Source: Lachnospiraceae bacterium
GTDB lineage: Bacteria > Bacillota > Clostridia > Lachnospirales > Lachnospiraceae
DNA length: 64,000 nt
Assembly (NCBI GenBank): GCA_021201095.1
Contig: JAJQFO010000314.1
Span: 1-64,000 of the forward strand
Direction of reading: 5' to 3'
A program made the position numbers and the translations under genes. Positions within the stretch are counted from its first letter, which is position 1; each line of letters opens with the position of its first letter. Below, in pieces: positions 42,231 through 50,520 of this stretch. The notes under the pieces were generated by a model that was given only the letters and a program-made list of their open reading frames with translations, did not search any database and was not told the origin of the DNA.

Positions 42231-43811
42231 TTACACAACCGCCTCTATCAGAATCTTATCCCCAAGAACAATCTCTTTCACGCCACGCGTTTTCTTTTTA
42301 TTAAAATTGAAACTTAACATATAACCCTTTTTCATATGGAAATAATCCAGATAGCCCGAAAGCTGCTTTTCGCCCCTTTCATTATAGGATTTTCCACGCC
42401 AGAGCTTTAACTCGAGGATATTTTGCTCTCCCCGGTAGTAAATCACCAGATCCATTCTTTCACTGTTGCGGGTCTGCGGCTCTATGCTGTAATTCCCGAC
42501 TCCGTTTATGATCGGTTTCAGGAACAGCAGAAAATACTTCCGACCAATCTTTTCCAGAAACTCCTCGTCTTCTTCCCCATAAAGCTCACCAAACGTCTCA
42601 ATAAACTTTTCCAGAATCCGGCGAATATCCAGATGTCCGCCAACGATAAACTGGTTTCGTTCAGATGCACCAACAGCATACAGCTTATTCTCAGCAAATT
42701 CTTCTGCCAGAAAGTGATTATAAAGCACCGTCTCAAAAATACGGTTTGCAATAACGGCTGTTTCATTCTCATTGCGGATAAAGCCAAACATGGCAGCGTC
42801 TTTAATATAGGAAACCGACATCACATACGGAAACGGATTTCCATTGAAAAGAAGCTCCTGTAAAAGATTTTTCAGTTCCGGATAAGTCTTCAGTTTCCCG
42901 AGCATCGATTCATAGAGAGAGTTGTCCTCACTTACGATTCTCTTTACCGCCTCCCCAACACCATCACAAGTCCACACATCGGACTTTTGCGGGAATCCTT
43001 GACTTCCCGGCAATTCCTCATCCATGATCTTGCATAAATCCGAGACCAGGTACGGATAACCGTGTGTGTACTCAAAAATGGCAGCGGCAATCTCACCAGT
43101 GTCCATGCCAGTATGATAATCCGCCTCATACTCCGCCAGCATTCCGGCAATATCCTCTTTCGAAAAATCCATATCCACGCGAAACCTGGCAGCGATGTTC
43201 CAGGGGGAATTTTCCTTATGATCCTCATCTGGTCTTATCTTTCTTTTTATGCTTCTGATGTCATATACTCCTGCTAATATCACAGACTGAAATGTCGGCA
43301 CCTTTGAACGTTTGAGATAGTATGCCCGCAGCTGCGCCAGAAAGTCCAGAAACACCTGATTATTCGTCGCTGAATCTACCTCGTCTATCAGCAATACCGG
43401 AGGCTTTTCCAGCTTCCCGCACCACGCTTTGATAACCAGGAACAGAGCCTGCAGCGAATTGATCCTCGCGGTTCCTTCCACAAAAGCCAGCAGCTGTTCT
43501 TCGATACCGTTCGGAAACACTTCGACTGCATCCAACAACTCGTTCGCAAATGCCGCCACAAAGCTTTGCTCATTTTCAAAAGAATCCGCACTTAACGTTT
43601 GAAAATCCATGCTTACTACCACATACTGCTTTTTCAGAAGCTCTGTAAGTGCGCTCAGTGTCGTTGTTTTTCCATACTGTCTGCCCCGGTTAATGGCAAA
43701 ATAATCGCCTGCGTCCACCATTTTCTTGATCGCCTCAAGGCGGGAGGTCAGATCAACCATATAGTGCGCTTCCGGCCGGCAAACCCCGGTCACATTAAAA
43801 ATTTTGGGCAT
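42231..43811 (-). CDS. AAA-ATPase with PD-(D/E)XK nuclease-like C-terminus, paralogue 1
   Basis: The 526-residue protein has an N-terminal AAA domain (P-loop RGRQYGKTTTL near residue 50, Walker B VLLIDEVDSATN, sensor SVILAGVYDI). The end is a nuclease-like fold (RMDLVIYYRGEQNILELKLWRGK) with the D-ELK pattern of PD-(D/E)XK enzymes. This is the AAA-ATPase-like/DUF1703 type, abundant in gut anaerobes and of unknown role. The ATG at 43811 follows AGGAGG. A second copy lies at 46233-47816, and the DUF4038 hydrolase is between them. Confidence 0.88.
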   Translation of the reverse strand: MPKIFNVTGVCRPEAHYMVDLTSRLEAIKKMVDAGDYFAINRGRQYGKTTTLSALTELLKKQYVVVSMDFQTLSADSFENEQSFVAAFANELLDAVEVFPNGIEEQLLAFVEGTARINSLQALFLVIKAWCGKLEKPPVLLIDEVDSATNNQVFLDFLAQLRAYYLKRSKVPTFQSVILAGVYDIRSIKRKIRPDEDHKENSPWNIAARFRVDMDFSKEDIAGMLAEYEADYHTGMDTGEIAAAIFEYTHGYPYLVSDLCKIMDEELPGSQGFPQKSDVWTCDGVGEAVKRIVSEDNSLYESMLGKLKTYPELKNLLQELLFNGNPFPYVMSVSYIKDAAMFGFIRNENETAVIANRIFETVLYNHFLAEEFAENKLYAVGASERNQFIVGGHLDIRRILEKFIETFGELYGEEDEEFLEKIGRKYFLLFLKPIINGVGNYSIEPQTRNSERMDLVIYYRGEQNILELKLWRGKSYNERGEKQLSGYLDYFHMKKGYMLSFNFNKKKTRGVKEIVLGDKILIEAVV

Positions 43812-43962
43812 TCTTTTGCGGCCTCCTTTCCCTGCAAAAAGGGGTTCCTCGCGTCTCGTTTGTATCACATGATATGATTTTAGCATAGAGGGCAGATGAA
43901 AACAAGCAGTTTAAACGTAACGGTGTTTCTTTTTGCTTTTTTTCAAAAAAGGCACCCTTAAC

Positions 43963-43990
43963 TTGTTTTTTTAAGATTCAATGGTATAAT
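43963..43990 (+). promoter_or_regulatory. promoter of the DUF4038 hydrolase gene
   Basis: TTGTTT and TATAAT are 16 bases apart and the -10 is extended (TGGTATAAT). The start codon is 170 bases downstream. Confidence 0.75.
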
Positions 43991-44161
43991 CTAACCGAAA
44001 GAAATCCGCGGTGCCTGTGCCAGAAAATCTTGATGCTCATCAAGCAACGCAGCAGCGAGTATAAAAGTAAGGAGCAAAAACAAACCTCAGAAACGAAGTG
44101 CCCATTTCCAAAAGCGAATGGGAATATGACCATATTCTATCAAAACACAGGAGGAAATTAC

Positions 44162-45991
44162 ATGGGAATCACAGCAGCCACTTATCAGGCCGAGCAATGG
44201 CGCACGGTGGACATCACCATCACGACCCAGAAACACTACGCCTCCCCCTTTGAAGATGTCGATGTGACCGGCCTCTTTACCGGGCCGGACGGGCAGCAGC
44301 TTAAGCTTCTGGCCTTCTGGGACGGCGGCGGCACCTGGGTGCTGCGCTTTGCGCCGACCGCGGTGGGCACCTGGATCTGCGAGATAAGCAGCACAGACCC
44401 GGAAAGCACCGATTTTTCCGGCACCGTCACTGTCACCTGCATGCCTTATACCGGAACACTCGCGATGTATCAGCACGGTTTCCTGCGGGTATCTGAAGAT
44501 AAGGACTACCTGGAGCACACGGACGGGACGCCGTTTTTCTGGCTGGGGGACACGCACTGGACCTTCGTCACAGAAGAGCGTTTTGACGAATCCAATTGGC
44601 CAGGAGCCGCCCCATCGCGCAGCGATTCAATTGGCAGCTCCAAGATGCCCTCGCCGGGTGGCATCTCCGTCCTTCGGACGGGATATCCGCCGAACGAATG
44701 TGAGGGTGCTGGACATCCAGTGGATGTCCGTTTAGCACCGACCGAAGCGAAGCGGAGAGCATTTCCACCCGGAAGCGATTCTGTTGGCAGCTCTGACCTG
44801 CCCGCTCTGGGCGAAAGCCAGTTCAAGGCCTGTGTGGACAAGCGTGTGCAGCAGAAATTCACCGTCTATCAGTGCAACTTCCGCGACGGAAAACAGGACG
44901 GCTATTTCGGGCGGAATCTCAATCTGATGCAGGAAACAGAGCATGGCTTTGTCCCGAACATAAAAGAGTTCCAGGAAAATGTAGATAAAAAGATGAAATA
45001 CCTCGCCGACCAGGGTCTGCTGATCGCGGTCGGCTACGCCTGGGGCTATGACATGCCGGTCGGCGGCGTGGAGCGCTACAAGAAGATGGCGAAATACACG
45101 GCCGCGCGGTACGGCGCGTATCCGGTGGCGTGGACGCTGGCCGGCGAGCTTCCGGGCTATATGGGCGATCTTGAAGAAAACACACGCCTCTGGAACGAGG
45201 TGGCCAGGGAATGTGCGCGCTGGAATGCCTACGGCAATCTGCAGTCCGCGCACCTTGCCTGCGACCGCCCCTTCCCGCAGATTTATGAAAATGAAGACTG
45301 GTTCGACTTCGCGATGAGCCAGGCCGGGCACGGCGATTTTGACATGGCGCAGTCCATATATTCTGAATTCAAAGAAATGTATGCCGGTCACCCGGTGCTG
45401 GAAAGCGAGGGGAACTACGAAGGCGCTGCCTCCAACGAATATTCCTCCCGTCCGATCACAGCCGCCATGATGCGGCGGCTCGCCTATCTGATCATGCAGA
45501 GCGGCGGCTGCGGCTACACCTACGGCGCCCTCGGCGTGTGGGAACTGCAGTGGGAAAAAGGCGTTGGAGGCATCGGCTGGGGCGATCTGGCCTGGTGGGA
45601 CGGTCTGAATCTGCCCGGCGCCAACCAGCTGACCATCTTCCGCGACTTCTACGAATCCGTCAACTGGAGCCAGCTCAAGCCGCTGCCAAAGGAAAAGGCT
45701 GAAACCAAGTCCTTCTTTATGGAAGCGTCCAACCGCTCCATGATCTATTTCACCGGAGACGCCTCCATGCGCACGATCGTCGGCTACATGAGCGAAACCT
45801 CCATGCGCAGCTTCGTTCTGCGCGGTCTCACCGCCGATGAATACCGCATCTGGGAAATGGATCCGGCTACCGGGGAAAAGACAGAGAAAGAGCAGACCTT
45901 CCGCCCGGTGGACGGCGTACTGGAGTACAGCTCGGAGGAGCTGTTTGGAAATAAAAGCGACCGGCTGGTTGTCGTTGAGGCGGTCAATTAA
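44162..45991 (+). CDS. DUF5060/DUF4038-type putative glycoside hydrolase
   Basis: The 609-residue protein begins with a beta-sandwich of DUF5060 type (YASPFEDVDVTGLFTGPDG, FWDGGGTWVLRFAP) and continues as a DUF4038 TIM barrel (FFWLGDTHWTF, VAWTLAGELPGYMGDL, VLESEGNYEGA) with a small C-terminal sandwich. Related enzymes act on plant polysaccharide side chains. The ATG at 44162 follows AGGAGG. Between the barrel start and SQFKACVDKR about 65 residues are encoded by a palindromic element, so the first barrel strand is followed by foreign sequence. Activity of this copy is therefore uncertain. Confidence 0.85.
   Translation: MGITAATYQAEQWRTVDITITTQKHYASPFEDVDVTGLFTGPDGQQLKLLAFWDGGGTWVLRFAPTAVGTWICEISSTDPESTDFSGTVTVTCMPYTGTLAMYQHGFLRVSEDKDYLEHTDGTPFFWLGDTHWTFVTEERFDESNWPGAAPSRSDSIGSSKMPSPGGISVLRTGYPPNECEGAGHPVDVRLAPTEAKRRAFPPGSDSVGSSDLPALGESQFKACVDKRVQQKFTVYQCNFRDGKQDGYFGRNLNLMQETEHGFVPNIKEFQENVDKKMKYLADQGLLIAVGYAWGYDMPVGGVERYKKMAKYTAARYGAYPVAWTLAGELPGYMGDLEENTRLWNEVARECARWNAYGNLQSAHLACDRPFPQIYENEDWFDFAMSQAGHGDFDMAQSIYSEFKEMYAGHPVLESEGNYEGAASNEYSSRPITAAMMRRLAYLIMQSGGCGYTYGALGVWELQWEKGVGGIGWGDLAWWDGLNLPGANQLTIFRDFYESVNWSQLKPLPKEKAETKSFFMEASNRSMIYFTGDASMRTIVGYMSETSMRSFVLRGLTADEYRIWEMDPATGEKTEKEQTFRPVDGVLEYSSEELFGNKSDRLVVVEAVN
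44600..44796. repeat. composite palindromic element in frame in the DUF4038 gene
   Basis: Three hairpin modules: ATCGC-GCA-GCGAT within GCCGCCCC arms; CCGTCC-TTC-GGACGG within CCCTCGCC/GTGAGGG; and GGACATCC-AGT-GGATGTCC within GGTGCT/AGCACC. GCGATTC and TTGGCAGCTC occur near both ends (44631 and 44775), which may mark the insertion or duplication joints. Confidence 0.85.
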
Positions 45992-46011
45992 AAGTTCTAT
46001 GCCGACCGAAG

Positions 46012-46160
46012 CGGTGCTGGACGTCCAGTGGACGGTGCTGAACATCCAGTGGATGTTCGCTTAGCACCGACCGTAGCGAAGCGGAGACGTTTAGCGCGGA
46101 CCGAAACGAAGTGTAGAAACGTAGACGTGTGTGGCGCAAGCCACAAAACTCCTTACACGC
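46012..46160. repeat. palindromic elements downstream of the DUF4038 gene
   Basis: GGTGCT, GAACATCC-AGT-GGATGTTC and AGCACC form the third-module hairpin, followed by CGACCGTAGCGAAGCGGAG. A half copy precedes it. A family B copy follows near 46125-46160 (minus strand GCGTGTAAGGAGTTTTGTGG). Not coding. Confidence 0.8.
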
Positions 46161-46180
46161 CCCTGCGCATAAGAAAGGCA

Positions 46181-46206
46181 GGAGCAGGAGTGTTATCTCC
46201 TGCTCC
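46181..46206. terminator. bidirectional terminator
   Basis: A perfect ten-pair stem GGAGCAGGAG/CTCCTGCTCC with a six-base loop is followed by ATTTTCTTCT. It lies between the converging hydrolase and ATPase genes. Confidence 0.87.
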
Positions 46207-46232
46207 ATTTTCTTCTAACAGCATTTGCAGCA

Positions 46233-47816
46233 TCACACTACTGCCTCAACGAGTACTTTGCCGCCTATAACGATTTTCTTCATCCCAGTCCGTTTCTTTT
46301 TGTTAAAGTTAAAACTCAGCATGTATCCCTTATCCAGATGGTAATATTCCATATACTCCAGCAGCTGGTTCTCGCCGCGGCGATTATACTCCTCACCATG
46401 CCAGATCTTCATCTCGAGCACCTCCTGAACGCCTCTGTAATCGATAATCACATCCGTCCGTTTCATATTCCGCGTCCTGGATTCGATATAATAATTCCCG
46501 TTTCCGTTGATAATCGGCTTTAAAAACACCAAAAAGATACGTCTTCCATTATCCTCGATAAACCGGTCATCCGCATCAGCATAGATATCTTCAAAGTACT
46601 CACAGAATTTTTGCAATACCAGTTCCATTTGAAGATGCCCGCCGCGAATGAACTGAATCTTTTCTGTATCAGCGGCTGTAAACATTTTCGCATCCGTTTC
46701 TTCTTCAGAAAGGAAAAGATTATATAGTTTCATCTCAAAAATCCGGTTGGAGATACTGACCGCACCATCTCTTTCTTTCAGAAAGCCAAACATCTCACCA
46801 ATGCGGATCAATTCATTTTCCGTCTCATAAGAATATTTCCTGCCCTGCAGCAGGATGCTGTATATCATTTCCTTCAGTCTGGGATAATCAGACAGCTTCT
46901 TACTCATATCGTCAAACAGCGTATTGGGTCTCTTCAAAATCTCCCGCACAGCTCCCTGAAACGCTTCCTTAGACCATGCCTGCCTGCGCTCCTGCGCTGT
47001 ACTTTCCTCCTTCACTGCTCCTGCCAGAATCTGACACAATCTGGATACGAGAAACGGATAGCCTGATGTATAATCATATAAAAGCTTACTGATTTCCTCC
47101 ACATTCATCCCCGTATTCCAGTCATCCTCATATTGCCGGAGCATGGAGGCAATATCTTGCGGCGAAAACCCCATATCCACCGTAAAATCAGCCGCGATAT
47201 TCCAAGGCGAATTATATTTTGATTCCTCTCCGGGATGGAGCTTTTGCTTTAAATTCTTTATGTCACAAACGCCCGCCAGAATCACAGACCAGAAGCTTGT
47301 GTCTGTCCCTGCCAGCTGATCCAGATATTTCGCCCGAAGCATGCCTAAAAAAGAAAGAAAAATCTGATTGTCCGAGCTTTTATCCACCTCGTCAATCATC
47401 AGAATCACTTTTTTCTCACAGCTTCTGCACAGTTCCGTGATTCTTTTCCCCAGATCCCGCATCGGGAACCGCTCGGAAATCGGCCTTTCCCAATTTCTTA
47501 TGATATCATCCTCAACCTTTAAACTGCGCAGACGATCTGAAATATCCAGCACCAGCCCCTCCGCAAGCGTCTGAGCGGACGCAAAATATTCATCCGCGTA
47601 TTCGAAGCTCAGGCGCAGCACCAGAAACCGCTCCTTCAGGCTCTGTTCGAGCAGATACAGCGTTGTCGTTTTCCCATACTGCCTTGCTCGGTTTATGGTA
47701 AAGTATTTTCCTGGCAGAATATATTCTCCGATAATCCGCTCAATCCGCCCATCTGTATTTACCATATAATTTCTCTCAGGCGTACATAAGCCTGTCACAT
47801 GAAACGTTCTGCGCAT
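46233..47816 (-). CDS. AAA-ATPase with PD-(D/E)XK nuclease-like C-terminus, paralogue 2
   Basis: This 527-residue protein parallels the gene at 42231-43811: P-loop RARQYGKTTTLYLL, Walker B VILMIDEVDKSSDN, SVILAGVCDI and the end TDVIIDYRGVQEVLEMKIWHGE. The last 15 residues are almost the same as in paralogue 1 (KGYMLSFNFNKKK), while the middle is clearly diverged, so the duplication is old. Function is unknown; nuclease or defence roles have been suggested for such ATPases. An extended -10 (TGCTATACT, 47873-47881) may start it. Confidence 0.87.
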   Translation of the reverse strand: MRRTFHVTGLCTPERNYMVNTDGRIERIIGEYILPGKYFTINRARQYGKTTTLYLLEQSLKERFLVLRLSFEYADEYFASAQTLAEGLVLDISDRLRSLKVEDDIIRNWERPISERFPMRDLGKRITELCRSCEKKVILMIDEVDKSSDNQIFLSFLGMLRAKYLDQLAGTDTSFWSVILAGVCDIKNLKQKLHPGEESKYNSPWNIAADFTVDMGFSPQDIASMLRQYEDDWNTGMNVEEISKLLYDYTSGYPFLVSRLCQILAGAVKEESTAQERRQAWSKEAFQGAVREILKRPNTLFDDMSKKLSDYPRLKEMIYSILLQGRKYSYETENELIRIGEMFGFLKERDGAVSISNRIFEMKLYNLFLSEEETDAKMFTAADTEKIQFIRGGHLQMELVLQKFCEYFEDIYADADDRFIEDNGRRIFLVFLKPIINGNGNYYIESRTRNMKRTDVIIDYRGVQEVLEMKIWHGEEYNRRGENQLLEYMEYYHLDKGYMLSFNFNKKKRTGMKKIVIGGKVLVEAVV

Positions 47817-48091
47817 ATGCGTGATTCCTTTCTTGATGCCGCCGGCAATCCTGCTCTCTTACTGATGATAGCAGTATAGCACAAAAAAAGAGCAGGAGAC
47901 AGGGGGCACATAAATATTTATAATGAAATTTCTTCTTCCATCTTCATCTTGCAACTGTTCCATATATTTCACTAAAACATAGCAAAAAGAACAGTATGCT
48001 CAATTAATAACGTCTGTTTTTTCGTTCATTAATTTGTTCATATTTTATGTTTCTTGTCTTTTATTTTATGTTTTTTGTTTATTGTTTATGC
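47817..48091. other. AT-rich gap
   Basis: The stretch is much richer in A and T than its surroundings, with T-rich near-repeats (TTTTATGTTTCTTGTC type) near 48040-48090. No gene is visible. Confidence 0.5.
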
Positions 48092-48120
48092 TTGCTTTTA
48101 TGGTTGTTTCGTGTTAGAAT
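48092..48120 (+). promoter_or_regulatory. promoter of the Rpn-type nuclease gene
   Basis: TTGCTT and TAGAAT are 17 bases apart with an extended -10 (TGTTAGAAT). Confidence 0.68.
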
Positions 48121-48363
48121 GATCGCGTTCCTCACTATCTCCACTCCATTCCAGGGTTTTAGAAATCAAAAAATAATGCCAGTGTCAAAAATCAATCCGT
48201 AACTGTCCTGAAAATCTTCTAAACAAAACATTACGGAAATCATCCGAAGTGAAATATCTGAAACGAAATGCAGAAACGAATTAGGTGAAACAGAATAAAC
48301 CACAGAACCTTGTCAAAGGGTTTTCAAACCATCCATTTCATGCTAAAATCAGGAGGAAAATCA

Positions 48364-49286
48364 ATGGCAGAAAAAGATATCACAGAAAAATTGCTGGAAG
48401 ATTACCCAGATGTCTTTTCCGACATCGTAAATGTCCTTATCTATAAAGGTAAGGAAGTCATAAAAGCAGAGGATCTCGAAGCCACAGGCACCATCAGTCA
48501 GTACAAAGCGACAAAAGTAATCCATGGCCAGGATCGTGACGTAGCCAAATACTGGACAAAAGGGCAAATGCGCATCAGCCTTATCGGTCTGGAAAATCAG
48601 ACACGAAGCGACCCCGACATCGCGCTGCGGGTGATCGGCTATGATGGCGCAGCATACCGAAACGAAATCAATCAGGGGAATGCCCGATATCCCGTGGCGA
48701 CACTTGTCCTGTACTTTGGTACAGATCGCCGCTGGGGGAAGAAATCACGCAGTCTTAGAAACGTAGTCGGGACGCCAGACAAAGAATTTGCCCGCTTTTT
48801 CCATAATTATCGGGCAAATATATTCGAAATTGCCTGGCTCGATGATGATACCGTGGCAAAGTTCAAAAGTGATTTCAGAATCGTGGCTGATTACTTTGTA
48901 CAAATGAGAAAAAATCATGCCTATGTTCCGTCCAAAGAGGAAATAACGCACGTAGAAGAAGTGCTGAATCTGCTTGCAGCAGTGTCAGGAGATCGGAGAT
49001 TTGAGCTCGCACAAAACGAAGGCGAAGAAAGGAAGGTGACCAGAATGGAAGACTGGTTAACGAAAGCATTAGACAAAGCCGCCGCGAGGGGCTGGAGGAA
49101 GGTATGGAAAAAGGTATGAAAGCAGGTATGGATAAAGGAATGGCCGGACGGCTCGTAAGAAATGTCGATTCCCTTATGAAAAACGAGGGCTACTCAATGG
49201 AACGCGCCTGCCGCTCTCTGGATTCTACCGTGGAGGAATACGAAGAAGCGAAAAAAATCCTGTCCGGGGTCGCATTCGCGGTTTGA
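48364..49286 (+). pseudogene. Rpn-type (PD-(D/E)XK) nuclease/transposase-like gene with frameshift
   Basis: The first frame (48364-49119) gives the family start (DVFSDIVNVLIYKGKEVI), the nuclease region (ISLIGLENQTRSDPDIALRVIGYDG) and PVATLVLYFG. Near 49085 the frame breaks: instead of an EGLEEGMEKGMKAG-type repeat it runs into RGWRKVWKKV and stops. The continuation lies in the +1 frame (49104-49286), ending with the expected SMERACRSLD. One base lost or gained in the GCCGCCGCGAGGGG run would explain this. The truncated product could still fold as a nuclease. The start follows GGAGGAAAA. Confidence 0.85.
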
Positions 49287-49303
49287 TATGCCAGCTAAAA
49301 AAT

Positions 49304-49355
49304 GAAAACAGCGCATCGCCAGTACTTTTTCCTGTACTGGCGATGCGCTGTTTTC
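49304..49355. terminator. 22-pair perfect hairpin between converging genes
   Basis: Positions 49304-49325 and 49334-49355 are exact inverse complements around an eight-base loop (TTTTTCCT), beginning GAAAACAGCG. The U-run and A-run at the ends fit a bidirectional terminator. Confidence 0.85.
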
Positions 49356-49460
49356 AGGCTATTTTACCTGCCATTTTGTCAAATTTCATGCCCGCCTCGC
49401 GGGCAGCATCAAATATTCTGCATACTCACGAATCAACGAAGCCAGAATATCGCAGCTATC

Positions 49461-49907
49461 TCACCCTTCCTTCGCGCAAAGAGCCTGCGTCGCCTTCAGC
49501 AGGAACGGGAAAATGATACATGCCACCACATATGCGTACACCAGGGTCAGCGGCAGAGAGGATGCAAAGGCAATCGGCAGCGCCGGATTGAATCCCATCT
49601 CATAGAACATGCACAGGAAACTCATCAAAATCGTCATGATGACCACGATGGCCAGCATCCGCAGGAAATAAAACGCCGGATGCTTTTCATCCTTCACGAA
49701 AAGGCTTGCAAAGGCATTGCCGACTTTCAGCAACGGTATGTAAGAACCCAGCGTAAAATTAATCGCAAACGCGGGCACTAATCCCATGCAGAAGCTCTCG
49801 AAGGTGAGGCTCCCGCCTGTGTACTTGACAAACAGTGTCAATGCTGCCGCAAACGCGAGCGAAAACAACGTGTTAAATACGATACCGAAATCTGATTTTT
49901 TGAACAT
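49461..49907 (-). CDS. four-helix membrane protein, unknown function
   Basis: The 148-residue protein has four hydrophobic segments (FNTLFSLAFAAALTLFVKYT, GLVPAFAINFTLGSYIPLL, LRMLAIVVIMTILMSFLCMF and LTLVYAYVVACIIFPFLL). It resembles small clostridial membrane proteins of no known role. The ATG at 49907 follows GAAGAGGGAG at a somewhat long distance. The longer upstream frame has no binding site. Confidence 0.75.
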   Translation of the reverse strand: MFKKSDFGIVFNTLFSLAFAAALTLFVKYTGGSLTFESFCMGLVPAFAINFTLGSYIPLLKVGNAFASLFVKDEKHPAFYFLRMLAIVVIMTILMSFLCMFYEMGFNPALPIAFASSLPLTLVYAYVVACIIFPFLLKATQALCAKEG

Positions 49908-50128
49908 GACGAATTCTCCCTCTTCTTTCATTTTTTTACAGTGTCCCGCGTTAGTAATCACCGTCCATGCCAGTTCGCTGAACTGCAGGTCCGGATCATT
50001 ACGGGAAACGGAACCTGATTGCTGCAGCACCTTTACACAAAAAGCAATCTCTGCTGTTTGCATAAATGAATTTCAAACAGGCGGTTCCTGAACGTTGCTT
50101 TACATATCTCAGAATTTAACTTATCGGA

Positions 50129-50185
50129 AGGGCGCTGGACATCCAGTGGATGTCCGTTTAGCGCCGACCGAAGCGAAGCGGAGAC
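50129..50185. repeat. palindromic element, third-module copy
   Basis: GGCGCT and AGCGCC enclose GGACATCC-AGT-GGATGTCC and are followed by GACCGAAGCGAAGCGGAG. Compared with 46050 the outer arms differ by a compensated pair (GGTGCT/AGCACC there). Confidence 0.85.
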
Positions 50186-50286
50186 ACGCGCTTGCGGGTT
50201 TTCACCCAATAAGTTAGTTCCAGAATCGCAAGATTCTGGAGCATTATGAGAAGCGATTTTCTTCTCATAATTTATCATAAAAAAAG

Positions 50287-50325
50287 AATGCGGTACATGT
50301 CATTTTTTCATACAAATACCGCATT
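50287..50325. terminator. bidirectional terminator
   Basis: AATGCGGTA and TACCGCATT pair across a 21-base loop. T-runs flank it on both strands. It could end the esterase transcript. Confidence 0.75.
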
Positions 50326-50359
50326 TTTTCAAATTCTGTTCCCGGTTCTTTCAGACTGC

Positions 50360-50520
50360 CTTCACTTCCGCATTGTTTCCGCAAATGCTGTCTTTACCCT
50401 GCATCGCTTTCTCAAGCGCTGTCGTCTCCCTCTCATCGCTTCCTCAAATACTGCCTTCCTCTGTGCACTGTTTCCTCAAATGCTGCCATTCTGCATTGCT
50501 TCCTCAAACGCTGTCTTCTC
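50360..50520. repeat. about 30-base tandem repeat running out of the esterase 3' end
   Basis: Five degenerate units of the form CATTGCTTCCTCAAATGCTG. The last unit codes for the esterase C-terminus (TAFEEAMQNG); the others lie beyond the stop. Confidence 0.82.

Noticed and set aside
44162-45991. Element in the hydrolase as a genuine protein domain
   Set aside because: Its DNA is a chain of perfect hairpins shared with non-coding loci.
46012-46232. tRNA-like or small RNA gene
   Set aside because: The hairpins match the palindromic element family and a terminator; no tRNA arms or anticodon loop can be assigned.
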